From NCBI GenBank assembly GCA_030765065.1, contig CM060980.1, positions 61,364,364-61,428,363 of the forward strand: a stretch of 64,000 nt of DNA, in the 5' to 3' direction. Of the stretch, positions 22,511 to 33,477 are shown piece after piece. The stretch comes from Deroplatys truncata. Its lineage: Eukaryota; Arthropoda; Insecta; Mantodea; Mantidae. The notes beneath the pieces were generated by a model. The model worked only from the letters and a program-made list of their open reading frames with translations. It did not search any database and had not been told where the DNA came from. The position numbers and the translations under genes were made by a program. Every line of letters begins with the position of its first letter. The stretch's first letter is position 1.

Positions 22511-24225
22511 TGAAGTATAATATCTTTACGTTATTTGCACCCCGCTTTGCGCACCAAACATAAGGTAGTTGCAGCCCCACGTACATACAAACTTTCCGGT
22601 GGCCTTCGCCCCAACGTTTAAAATGCAAGTTTGTATTTTAATGTTTATTTAAATATTATATATGTATATTTGCCTCGCCTGCGTCAGTAGTAATTTGCAG
22701 AAACACATATCTCTTAGCAAGGGTTGGTGCGGCTAAATAATGAAGGCGTACACAAATTATAATTTTTACTTCACTCCTTTTATTAATCCTTCACACAATT
22801 AAATAACACTTCAATGATATATCCTACTGTAGAGCTGTGAGATTATTTTTACTTGTACTATTTAACAGGTAAACTTTATATTATTCACGCTGTAATGATT
22901 TTTAGTTTCTCTACTACGTATAGTAAGTGTGGGAAGTATTGTATTCCACCCAAAAATTCGATACCGAGTTTTCACCGGAAATGCATGCTTTGAGACCCCC
23001 TGAATTCAAAAAAAAACTTTTTTGGAAATATGTCCGTGTGTATGTCTGTCTGTCTGTGAACAGCATAACTCAGAAACGAACAGTCGGATAAACACCAAAC
23101 TTGGTATTTAGGTTTAGTATCTTTCAGAGATGCGACATGAAGGTTTTCAAGAAAATCCCCACACCACAGAATACTCTTTACATGGAACAGTTTTCGAAAA
23201 TTTTAATTTTCTCAAAATGGCTCTAACGATTTTGATTAAAATATCATATGTTTAAGATATTTTCATGAAAAATTAAATGTATATCTCGAATTTTCTGGGA
23301 ATGTCTCCAAAAGTATTCTTCATTGTGAACGACTTTTGTATAACTCGTAAACCGTAAGTGATAGACAACATTTTACTACACAAAAAATGCAGATGGCATA
23401 AAAATACACAATTTATGTCATATACATTTTTTTGTTGAGTAAACCATTTTCGAGATATTGCTTGTTACTCCCTTAAATTTTCCAATACTTATACTTTTTC
23501 TCAAATTCGTTATTCAATTTTTTTTGTTCTGGTAATGCAAAGAAAATGGAATACTTCACATAGCAGCCAGCTCTTAATATATTTGACTATAGCTTAAAGC
23601 CTACCAATTCCCCTTGCATCTACCAGAAAATTAGCAATAAGATTAACATCTCGATATCTCGATTAACAGCATATATAGAATAAGCATTTGTAAAAATAGT
23701 TTGTACAAGAGTAGAAAACGTCATGTGAGTGTAACACATCCGATTTATTTTTGTCTTGCACTGTATACGTACCGAGCAAACGAACTACTCAGGTACGCTA
23801 TCTTCTAGCGTCTGCCGCTTGAATTTGCACATTTCAATTTCTGATTGGCTAATCGTACTCAATAGAATACTTTTATTTAACTTAAAGCTTTTCTAGTTTT
23901 TGATTGGTTATTTATAAGCTGTTTTAAATATTACATTATTGTTCCAAGAATTATTAGTAGCATTATTAAACTTTCTAATTTATTGTTGTTTCAAGGTTAC
24001 CTCATTGTTAGCAACTTTCGGCTTCTATTCTCACAGCTCGCACATTGTTAAATTACGTAATACATTCACATAACATTATTATACATGTACATAATAATAT
24101 AAACATAATACAATGACTGTTACATACATTTTATGTATTATATTATACACATATTTCTTTAAGGCGGGCTGTTATTATATTTTATAATTAGATGGTATCA
24201 TTTAAGTGTTAAAGATACTGCCTCA
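22511..24225 (-). mobile_element. LTR-G copy 1 inside mariner 2
   Basis: On the minus strand it starts TGAGGCAGTATCTTTAACAC and ends in ACTTCA. It is flanked by GGGA and GGGT of the mariner, a likely 4-bp target duplication. The interruption lies exactly at the GDE codons of the transposase. It has two CCAAT boxes (TAAGCTGTT...AACCAATC region, about 23845-23915). Near its 3' part are GTTGGGGCGAAGGCC and a GGGGTGCAAATAACG motif. It contains an HLX copy at 22899-23742; without that it is about 870 bp. Whether it is a solo LTR or an internally deleted copy is unresolved. Confidence 0.75.
22899..23742 (-). mobile_element. HLX element, complete, in LTR-G (T^T site)
   Basis: A complete 844-bp HLX copy. 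On the minus strand it starts CGGATGTGTTACACTCACAT and ends GTAGAGAAACTAAAAA. The related LTR-G copy at 47551-48405 lacks this insertion and shows the host phrase GAAAAGTTATTGCGATGAG. Here the host reads ...AAAT, then the element, then TCATTACAGCGTGAATAAT. The element therefore went in between two T residues with no duplication. It has the internal GTCTGTCTGTCTGTG microsatellite and no coding capacity. Confidence 0.9.
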
Positions 24226-24889
24226 TCCCATGATAATGTGGTGAAGAAAACTGTGCCCTTCCGTGGAAAACAGTTGCAAAAGTTGCAGACCTGCCCCCAT
24301 GCGCTTCTCCTTGTGTTGGTAGGACAGATTTCATGGAACTCATCGGGAACAGACTTTCCGGTACTACAAAATATCGTGAAGAATGTGGTGAACACTTCCG
24401 AATGACATTCTCAATTCTACCGCCATATGCCGTAACGTGATCTTCCTGTTGGCCTGAATCAGTTCCTCCACGCGAGCTATGTTCAAATCTGTTGATGCTG
24501 TGCTGGTGGATTTTTTCTACCGGTCGCAAACTTTCGACCACCCTTGCGACATGCTGAGGAGACATTACATTCTCTTCGTAAACCTCTACCAGCTGCCGGT
24601 GAATTTCAGCCGCGGTTACATGTTTCGTCCACAAATAACGGAGCGGATTTTTTCGCGAGACCAGTTTTCCAAACGAGTCACCGTTTGCGTTTACCTACAA
24701 TTAGCACTGTAGGTGGCGGGTGGCTGAAAATCTGCATGGTTGCCAATCGCATGTATTAGAATTAAATTAGTATTACTATTAATTTCTCTGTAACGTACGA
24801 AATTCCAATAATGTCGGCTTTGTAACCTTAGTTTCGGATCATCCCTCGTATAATTAATCTAAAAACGTTACTTAATAATGGATGTAGGA

Positions 24890-26037
24890 TGATTTTTATC
24901 AAATTGGTAATATCTTCAGCCGTAAATTGCGGCGGTTTTAATGAATATTTGTGTTTACTTGTGTTTTGCCCCACGTTTGGGAGCCAAATATGCGGCGGTA
25001 TTCTTTGTTAAGTTTGAAAGCTCCACGTTGTGGTAGACAATTTGTGACCGTATTCTTTGTTAAGTTCCACGTTGTGGTAGCCAATTTGCGATGGTATTAG
25101 TGTTTGTTTGAAAGAATTCTACTGTTTATTTGCTGCACGTATAAAAGACAATTTGTCGCGGTCACTTCGTGTTATCTTTTACTGGGCGCCTATTATTGTA
25201 TTTAATATTTTTGGGTTCACTGTCCTCCGGCTAGCTATGATCTTTTTGGTCGAGCACTTATCTTATACAAGGTGTGTAAACGGAAAGGAGTTTTTATCCA
25301 AAGATAACACTGATGAAGAATTTGTTTTACACTTTTATTGTCGTAACATATTATGCACTTTCACATATTAATCTTGACACTTGCCAAACTGAAACTGTTA
25401 TACTAACTTATTTACTGCCCCTTATTAATTCGCGTACTTCAACTTTTTGTGTACTTAACTTTACGACAATTGAGATTTTTTTATAACTTTGCTACGCGTA
25501 ACCTGCGAATCGATAAACTATGCTATGTATTCACCATGACTGTTTTTGTTGAACTCAGCGACGTGTAATGCACAAATGTTTCCGATGGACTGGAGCCGAC
25601 GTGTAATGTACAAATGTTTCCGATGAACTGGGAGGGATCTACCTCTGACTTAGCCCTTTATATACTCCCACATCCCGATATGCCTAAAGATTATAACCGA
25701 GCTGCAATTGGTTAATAAAACGCGCCAACATTAGCGTCTATTTTTATATCCAATTAAAATTACGAAAACATATGCTCTAGGGAAAAATGTTTCCGCAAAT
25801 TCTAAGAAAAACGCGCCACTCTGACGTCATTTGCTCGTCTCTAATAATGATAAACAGCTCACCCCCTCGCTACATTATTGCACGCTATTATTGTCAGTTT
25901 CAGTAAGGCCGTATAAACCCACTTCTCAACAATGCTTACAATAAACAAACATCTCAAATCAATGTTACACAACAATGCATATTCACACTACAATCACTCT
26001 GACATTTACATAATTTGTGATACAAATTACTGCGTCA
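24890..26037 (-). mobile_element. LTR-F copy 2 with leader repeats
   Basis: On the minus strand the LTR runs from TGACGCAGTAATTTGTATC (26037) through a TATA box (GGAGTATATAAAGGGC, about 25659-25674) and an AATAAAAGTGTAAAAC signal. It reaches GGAGGACA near 25216. The leader after it has AGGCGCCCAGTAAAAG. Then come repeated 'CAAATTG...CTACCACAACGTGGA' units (about 25025-25095) and CTCCCAAACGTGGGGC (about 24972-24987). The last resembles the tRNA-Lys primer site TGGCGCCCAACGTGGGGC. No pol is present. Confidence 0.7.
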
Positions 26038-26585
26038 AAATGAAGAAACTAGACAATTTTGGAAACATCTCGATTATTCACTCAGTTTCCATAAACTTAT
26101 TTCATTCATAAATGAAAAGACCATACGAGTAATCAACCATAGTACAGCATGATGTGTAACAAAGACTTAAAATAACAAAGAACTTAAAAACGAAGTATAC
26201 TATTATGGTGGTTAGTGTAATAAATAATCGAAGCCAAACTATTGTCAGTGGAAGTAGTGCTGAACTGGCAGGCAAGATGGTCCTGCTGGAGGGTTATGAT
26301 TTGTAGTATACTTATATGTAGAGTCTCTATGCCTATAAATTGTCATAATAAGTAACTTTGGAGCCACCGGAGTATATATTTTAGGGTTTAACATAAAAAC
26401 GCGTAATTTCGGATTTTTATGTAAATAAAATATTTTCGGATATTCACATAAATCGTATAAAAACATATAAAAGCACCCTTTTTAAGAATAATTTTAACAA
26501 GTCGCCATCCAACCTATTGAACGTTCAATTACGTAGGCTAGATTTCGCATTTCCTATTAAGAAGTATAAGAACTGATATGTCTAC
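26038..26585. other. No recognised feature
   Basis: Short open frames only. I see no repeat shared with the window and no protein motif. Confidence 0.5.
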
Positions 26586-26960
26586 TACAGTATCCCTCCA
26601 GATGGAAGAAAATATAAACATCCCATTTGTTCAACAAGGAAACCAATCCACGTAATGACTACTACCCATATGTGATCTTCACGACCCGATAGATAAAAGT
26701 GGGGAATTCCCATACCCCCGTTTTTCTGCTGCCATAAATGAGTTAAGTAGCGAAGATGCCAGCTCAGTTTTATCCAGTCCAGATTTATGGAACGAAATGG
26801 AGGGACAGGAAATTCTGGGAAGGAAAGAAACACTCCAGTATTCGCCTGAAGGTCCAGGAAACCCCCGAAAAAAACCCATTGGTCAGATTGGGCGATCGAA
26901 CCTGGGTCTACCGAATGCGGGCCACAGGCATTACCTCCTGAACTGCTCGGTATTGAGTAC
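26586..26960 (-). repeat. SINE-D/C-type copy
   Basis: The minus-strand head is CCGAGCAGTTCAGGAGG with B-box-like GGTTCGATCGCCC. It continues through TGGGTTTTTTTCGGGGGTTTCC, the GAATACTGGAGTG and GAATTTCCTGTCCCTCC blocks. The 3' part past about 26700 diverges. Open frames across it belong to the repeat, not to a gene. Confidence 0.65.
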
Positions 26961-27039
26961 TCAGTGATACCTTTCAGAATCATGTCTAGCGAGTACCACG
27001 TACATTTGTATTAACTGAGCATTTAATTTTTTTTAATTC

Positions 27040-27447
27040 TATTTTATTTTACGTCGCTTTAACTCCTTGGTCATATCGCGACGGATCTGTTGGTGAATAG
27101 CTCTTAGAACGATATGTAATGGACAGTTAGTCTTCTAGGTCGCATCCCTGTAACCCCTGCTTCATGCTGTGCAGATGGCATTAGGGTGCCTCCAGTCTAA
27201 CCGTCGCCCTCACACAGAAAGGCGGACAGTTAGCCTTCAAGTTCTCCTCCCTGTAATCCCTGCTTCATGCTGTGTAGATGGTATTAGGGTGCCGTCCAGT
27301 TTAACTCTTACATTGTCTGTAGATAGATGAGGCGACTGAGGAAAACCACGAAAAAACCTCAGACAGATTGGTCTGACCACGGGATTTGAACCCGGGACCT
27401 CCCGAATGCGGGCCACAGACTTTACCGCCTGAGCCAGCCCGCTCAGC
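27040..27447 (-). repeat. SINE with internal 103-bp tandem duplication
   Basis: On the minus strand the head GAGCGGGCTGGCTCAGGCGG has a good A box and a B box (GGGTTCAAATCCCG), so it is the best kept tRNA head of the C/D group. The GAGGTTTTTTCGTGGTTTTCC block follows. The body holds two similar units, 27121-27223 and from 27224. Both run from GGACAGTTAG through CCTGCTTCATGCTGTG and the GGCATTAGGGTGCC/GGTATTAGGGTGCC phrase. Confidence 0.75.
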
Positions 27448-29547
27448 TTTTAGATTTTAATTGTTGGCATATATTTTTTTATATTTTAAGCACATATTTT
27501 TTAAATTATTCAGCACATAAAAAATTAACATTTTTCAAGTTTTTAGCACTTAATAATCCGAGACCTAGTCATAAGTGACGGTTGTATTACGGAATCCATC
27601 ATCACGAGAAGGTGGATTCCATACACATAGCGTGATATAGATGCAATCCGGACATTTAAGCAGCATCATTGTTACATCCTCATAATTCTAAGAATCATCA
27701 TCGCCATATTATCATTATCACTGTCATCATCTAATCTACATTTAGGATTACTCCGATTATTATAGAAAAATCTCTGAAGGATTCTATTGGAATTGTTGCT
27801 GTCTTCCTGGGTTGGTTATTGAAAAAAAATCTTTGAAAATTTAGTCTGACAAGCTATAGTATGTAAAGGTTTCAACTAATCAGTTTCGTGTCTTTTCAAT
27901 TCTTTAAAGGATACACAATTATTTACTGTCTAACTTGCATATCCTACAGTGATTTAAAACAAGAGCCGTATCCCTCCATTTTGTACTAATGTTTCATCTA
28001 ATATATTCAATGTGCAGTTTTAACAACTATAGCTCAACAATGGTACGAATATTTCTTTTCAGAACTTAATTTGTAATTCTCTTAAACATTTATAATTTAT
28101 CTTTATATTTACTTTCCAGTATTCATTTTATAAATATTAATTTCCTGATAAGCCAAGGTTATAGAATTAACACATAGTTATATTATCTTTGTTCTCCATA
28201 TTATCCATAAGTTAATAATAGGACTTTGAGTACATCTAATAGACTATACGGTTTCCAAAAATAATACAACGTACCTCCAAGAAATGTTTTCTATGCCCAA
28301 ATGGCTAACATGTCATATTGGGGTTTTTGTAAAATTCCAATTATACATACAGTTATACCAAGTAAATACAGCATCAATTCAATAGGCAGATATAAAGCTT
28401 CAGTAGACTTTACTCCTTATGGAGTAAGTTAGGTTGCATATTCGGAAAACTGAATGGTGTCGGCGCGACCTGATGTACCCAGTAACAACTAGAGTTTCAA
28501 GTTTACATAATTTTAAAATGCCTTTACTTTTACAAATGACTGTATAATTAAAATTCAGAACCACGTGTCTATTTTCTAGCTACTAGATGACCTATACGTA
28601 AAGGTTCTGGCAATCTCCTCTCTGGATAATATTATCCATAAAATGTTTAAGTGTCGTTTTTGCTTACTCTCCGGATTGTTGTGGCCGCATGTCAGTCACT
28701 GCCATACAATTTCTTCCTGCATCCCTCCTCTTCAAAATTCAACTCTTCCAGAGCTCAACATCCATGTGATAGGTCTATGTCAGTTGTGATGTCTACCATT
28801 CTCCTCCGTCTCTTTTCCTTGATAACACATACACATGCGTTCCCTTCTTCCCCCTCCGGTTCCACACTCATCCCCACTCCACCCTTTACAGTGTTTCGAG
28901 CCCAGACTCTAGCTCTGTCTGTTGGACAAGTGCCCATGAATTCTTGAGCGTTCATGAATAAAAGTGTGGCGAAATGACCTTCTCTACCGCCGCCTCCGTC
29001 ACCGCCCCCCATCCCTCATGTGACCCTTCCCTCGCCCTTAACATTCACGCTGTATGTCCTACACTTTTGCTCTGGTTAGCAATGACGAGGCAAAGAACTT
29101 CGACTCTGTTGAACAGCATACCTGAGTATCTGCAACATCACCACTTGAAACCCAAACTTTTATTCCATGAAATAGGATCCCTACTCCCTACCTAGAAAAA
29201 AACTATAACATTTTGGGAGAGAAAGTTAGATTTGAAGAACTCTGGCCGTCTCAAATTTGAACCTCAGATCTTCGTACTTGTGTATAGCCATCAACGAAGT
29301 AGCTGGGGCTGTTTTCCTATATCCAAATATGGATATTTCTCAGATCAAATTTACGTAGACCTGCAAAGTTATCTCAACAGCGAGAGACCTGCAGTGGACA
29401 TTCATTTGTAAATCAGTTTGCTACAAAATAAAATGCGACTTCGAGAAACGATTAACTCTGCACAATTGTCAATTTTTATTGCTGCATATTTTTACAGTCT
29501 GGTGAATTTTACGGATATTAACAAGTCCTGACTCAAATATAAATAAT
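27448..29547. other. Unassigned; C-rich block at about 28790-29040
   Basis: Mostly AT-rich and featureless. Around 28640-29190 the plus strand becomes pyrimidine- and C-rich (CCCTTCTTCCCCCTCCGG, CCGCCGCCTCCGTCACCGCC). It has open frames on both strands (98 codons plus, 85 codons minus). I recognise neither; low-complexity composition could explain them. Confidence 0.35.
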
Positions 29548-30416
29548 CTGAGTGTTACACTCACATGACTTTCTCTACTCTTGTATAAACTATTTTTACA
29601 AAGGCTTATTCTCCATATGCTTCATGTTAATCGAGATATCGAGATGTTAATCTTATTGCTAATTTTCTTGTACGTGCAAGGGAAATATGGTAATTTTTAA
29701 GCGACAGTCAAATCTTTTAAGAGCTGGTTGCTATGTGGCGCATTGCATTCTCTTTGCATGTCCAGTACGTAAAAAATGAATAACGAATTCCCATTTGAGA
29801 AAAAGTATTGGAAAATTTAAGGGAATAATAAGCAATATCTCGAAAATGGTTCACTTAAAAAAAAATGTATATGACATAAATTGTGTATTTTAACCCGATC
29901 TACATTTTTGTGTAGCAAAATTCTGTCTATCTCTTATGGTTTACCAGTTAAGCAAAAATCGTTCACAATGAAGAATACTTTTGGAGGCATTCCCAGAACA
30001 TTCGAGATATACATTTCATTTGTCATGAAAATATCTTAAACATATGATATTTTAATCTTAATTGTAGCCATTTTTGAGAAAATTAAAATTTTCGAAAACT
30101 TTTCCATGTAAAGGGTAATCTGGGGTGGGGGATTTTCTTGAAAACCTTCGTGTCGCATCTCTGGAAGATACTGAACCTAAATACCAAGTTTGGTGTTTAT
30201 CCGACTGTTCGTTTCTGATTTATGCTGTTCACAGACACACACACAGACACACACACACCCACACAGACAGACATACACACGGACATGTTTCCAAAAATGC
30301 TTTTTTTGGATTCAGGGGGTCTCAAAACATGTATTTCCCGTGAAATCTCGGTATCGAATTTTTGAGTGGAATGCAATACCTCCCCTACTTACTATAGGTA
30401 GTAGAGAAAGTAAAAA
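29548..30416 (+). mobile_element. HLX element, complete reference copy
   Basis: An intact-looking 869-bp copy, flanked by T at 29547 and T at 30417. The 5' end is CTGAGTGTTACACTCACATG, then ACTTTCTCTACTC (subterminal repeat, about 29570). The microsatellite CACACACAGACACACAC...ACAGACAGACATACAC lies at about 30236-30282. The end is TCTCGGTATCGAATTTTT, CCCTACTTACTATAGG, then GTAGAGAAAGTAAAAA. The GTAGAGAAAGT is the inverse of ACTTTCTCTAC at the 5' side. It has no open frame of note. Confidence 0.9.
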
Positions 30417-33109
30417 TGGATAGTTTAATTTATATTTTTAATGAATACAAAACACGTGTTTCATTTTAATTCTACCAAACACCGTGAACACTAGGCGCGT
30501 CAGTCAACGTTTACTTTACTGGGCTTTCTATTTCTTTATACACAGGTGCATCGTAGCTAGCATTACAATCTAGTTCTTCCCTGATACTGAAATTCTAACC
30601 AGTGATGTTTAGTACTTTAGGAAACAATGCTACAAACCCAAAAACAGGTAATTATAGTTTTTAGAAACACAGATAGTTACAATATGCCATTAAGCGCGAA
30701 AACTTTTGGTGAAAATAAATTGGAACTGAAAGGGTTAAGAGATTACTGGAAGAGCTACAACTGCTTTTATGTCCGAATTTTAAAATCTTATTCCCCTTTA
30801 CAACTGACCTGTGAAATAATAAACAGTCACACCATTCGGCGCTTCAATTCAAGGACCTTTACGTGTATGTTCATAATATGTTAATATAAAAAGAGAAGTT
30901 ATTACCTATCTTATGGTATAATTTAAAAATAAAACGTGCTGCCGCGCAATGCTGCTAATAAAATTTTTCAAATTTTGTGGTCTCAAGGTCACTGTGCTGA
31001 ATCACAGAAGCGTTTTTGTTTCCCCATTTCTTTCTTCTTACAAATGTTTATTCGAGTAGAATTTGAATGAGAAAATAAGAATAACACGTTCCTTACATAT
31101 AGGGAAGTTGTAGATGAACTAAACTACTCTCAATATTTATTATTAAGAACCTTGTAAGACAACAAATGGTAGCAAGACTCTCAAAGTTTAGATGCATCAG
31201 AAAATGGGAACCGCATTTTGCATAGCGTGTATCCAGACAATAATAAAGTTTATTTCATAAGCTTTAGAGTGTATGTAAATGCCCTGTGAATTTGTTAACA
31301 GTGGCAATATGCCTTCATATTTAAAGCAGAATCTGTGACAGAAGTGGTACATGCTGTCACAAAAAATATAATCACAATATTGATAAGATAATGAAGTGTT
31401 GCAGCATCTTTTGGATCAGGCAGTCATGGAGCTCTCCTATAATTTGACAAAATTTATATTTGCTAATCCTACACAAACGTTATTTCTCCTAGCGCATTTC
31501 TCTTTTATCAGTTTGCACTGAAAATTGATGAAAATAGTGAAGTAATTAATTATTCTATATTTATGAGTTATTGAATAAAAAGGGAATAATAATGAGATTT
31601 AAAATACTTTTTATTTTAAATTAAAACAACACTGGCAGCAATAGAATAGTGAAACTCAGGTGGATTGTATTTTTAAAAATTCGGTTTGGAAATAATATCA
31701 CATATTCTAAAATTATTTTACTTAGATTACAGAAGAATATTTTGGACGAGAAGATAAATTTATTGTATAAAATTTTATAAAGTATAAAACTAAAATGGAA
31801 TGAATGAATTTAATTGAGATTAGTATAAGAAGTAGATAATGGATTCCAGTAGTAGTTCAAATTAGAAATATAAATAAGAATTAATAACAGTTAAACAGGT
31901 ATTTTTTATTTTAGTTGATTAATATAGTTAAGCAGGTGTTGTTTTATCTAGATAAGATGAGATAATAATGTTAAAGGATTTCATAGTTAGGATATGGGTA
32001 TTGCTGGTTTTTCCGAATTAAGCATTAATTAATACTGCTTTCCAGTAATAGGTAATTAGATAAAACAAGAGTGGGAGCTTTAGTTCAAGTTCAGATCTAG
32101 TTTATATTGTAGTATAAATTTAGGTAAAACAGTTAATATTAGATTAAGAAAGTATTTACTAAAAATCTTTTAATAAAATGAGGATGCATGTAAATATTCT
32201 GTCGGTGGAAAATAAAACTAAAACATTTGGGATGATACGTTCTGGTATGCACTCTAGGAGCTAGGATGTAGAATCGCAGATTTTATTTTTATATATATAT
32301 TTTATTTATCAGTTTGCAATAATAACGTCCTCCGAGGTAGAAGCAATGTACGCTCATATTCTACAAGCGAATTTAATCATCAAGTGATTTCCAGTTCGTG
32401 GATACCTCGTATATTTTCCTAGTTATTTCATAATAAATATACAAAATACTTTCATTAATTTAGAATTAGCTTGTAAAGTTCAAACCTAAATTCACATTCT
32501 TGTACACTCCACAGAACTCTGTTCAGAGGTTCTAGCTGCATCCTCCGTGGAGATTGACATTTTTAAATTACTAAAAATATTACATGCATTTGGAAAAATA
32601 CCTGGGGTTCAAGTCCCTTTACAAACCCTAACTACAGGAATAACACAGAAATCGTCGTTTAACGCAAGGAGTTGCAAACATAAGAAAAAAGTCTAACAAG
32701 TTCCATAACAAAGTATACAGTCCTCCTGTCTGAGGGATGGAAGCATTTATGATGAAATACCTATTTCGGATTATAATTTGCACCATTTTTGTTGCTAATA
32801 AAATAAAACGAGGAAACTAAAAACGAAAAATTGTTTCTTAATATCTGATAATAATTAAAGACTGCAAACCCTGGAACTCCAGCAAGAAAGATAATCTTCA
32901 GAGGACAAACGGAAATCATTATGCCCATATGTGGACATTAGAGAGGTTTTAGTATTTGTCACCATTACAATAACCATTTTATGAAATTAATTAAGAATAG
33001 AATTAAGAATAATATAATATAACATTGACTAGTGGGTGAAAAGCTAGGTAAAATAAGATTTTAAAAGGATGGCTAGTAGTGCGGCGTAGTTTGAGGGACT
33101 TTAAATTAA
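30417..33109. other. No recognised feature
   Basis: About 2.7 kb of very AT-rich DNA. Simple A/T-rich repetition of the TAGTTAAGCAGG kind lies at 31890-31940. I see no protein motif and no shared repeat. Confidence 0.5.
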
Positions 33110-33265
33110 ATTGAGTTTTATTTATGGCCGCTTTTAACCGCCGTGTCCTTAGCGTCCCATCCTATATTGGGCATGAAAAACCGGACATTTTTCTCAGAGG
33201 CATCTTTATCAGGTTTGAGGTTCTTTAACGTGCCGTAAATCTACGACACAGAACCACCGGCTTTA
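33110..33265 (-). repeat. SINE-A, 3' part
   Basis: On the minus strand it reads TAAAGCCGGTGGTTCTGTGTC, TAGATTTACGGCACGTTAAAG, then ATGCCCAATATAGGATGGGA and AAATAAAACTCAATTTAAT. The same blocks occur at 33689-33973 (minus) and 38185-38460 (plus). The tRNA-like head is missing here. Confidence 0.75.
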
Positions 33266-33329
33266 CATTTGAGGGACGTTGAAATATTCAAAGACCCTTG
33301 CACATCGAAAATTAGAAGTCTTTTGTTTT

Positions 33330-33466
33330 GTAACTTATACCCGGAATGGAAACTCACGGACACAAATACTTATGCCCATGGCGAGATTCGAACCCGCAAA
33401 CCTTTGCGCCGTAGAGCGCCGAAGTCAAGCACTACGGCGATCGCGGCTACGCGGGGCCCGTGGAAG
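33330..33466 (-). repeat. SINE-B, head and proximal body
   Basis: The minus-strand head is GGGCCCCGCGTAGCCGCG, with B-box-like GCGGGTTCGAATCTCGCC and then CATGGGCATAAGTATTTGTG. It lies directly beside the SINE-A 3' part, so two tRNA-derived SINEs are stacked in the same orientation. An HLX copy begins a few bases after 33466. Confidence 0.7.
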
Positions 33467-33477
33467 AATGATTATGT

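Larger units (their letters stand above)
21836..24848 (-). mobile_element. Mariner 2, dead, hosting an LTR element
   Basis: Terminal inverted repeats (CGAGGG at both outer ends, then AACTAAGGTTACAAAGCC) lie at 21836 and 24848, flanked by TA at 21834-21835 and 24849-24850. Removing the LTR element at 22511-24225 leaves about 1.3 kb, the normal mariner length. The minus strand gives an N-terminal helix-turn-helix part (AAEIHRQLVEVYEENVMSP, about 24610) up to EGHSFLHHIIMG. It resumes as GNETFIHQYTP and MEWKH, then VMATVFWDGAGVILV, REAIRRKRPELLAEGVI, LYNNARPHTA and NPPYSPDLAPSDF. The first two catalytic Asp positions read Asn (GNET for GDET, LYNN for LHDN) and there are frameshifts, so it is inactive. 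Confidence 0.9.

Noticed and set aside
26585-26983. 132-codon minus-strand open frame
   Set aside because: It lies across a SINE copy and reads through its tRNA-like head.
28651-29012. Open frames on both strands in a C-rich block
   Set aside because: The composition is low-complexity, no domain is recognisable and overlapping frames occur on both strands.
30236-30282. CRISPR-like or satellite array
   Set aside because: It is the ordinary CA/GACA microsatellite inside HLX, without spacers.
29548-30416. HLX as a cut-and-paste MITE
   Set aside because: The inverted motif is subterminal rather than terminal, and the empty site at 22899-23742 shows no target duplication.
29548-30416. HLX as a canonical Helitron with a CTRR 3' end
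   Set aside because: Most copies end GTAAAAA rather than CTRR and sit between T and T, not A and T. The Helentron type fits better.
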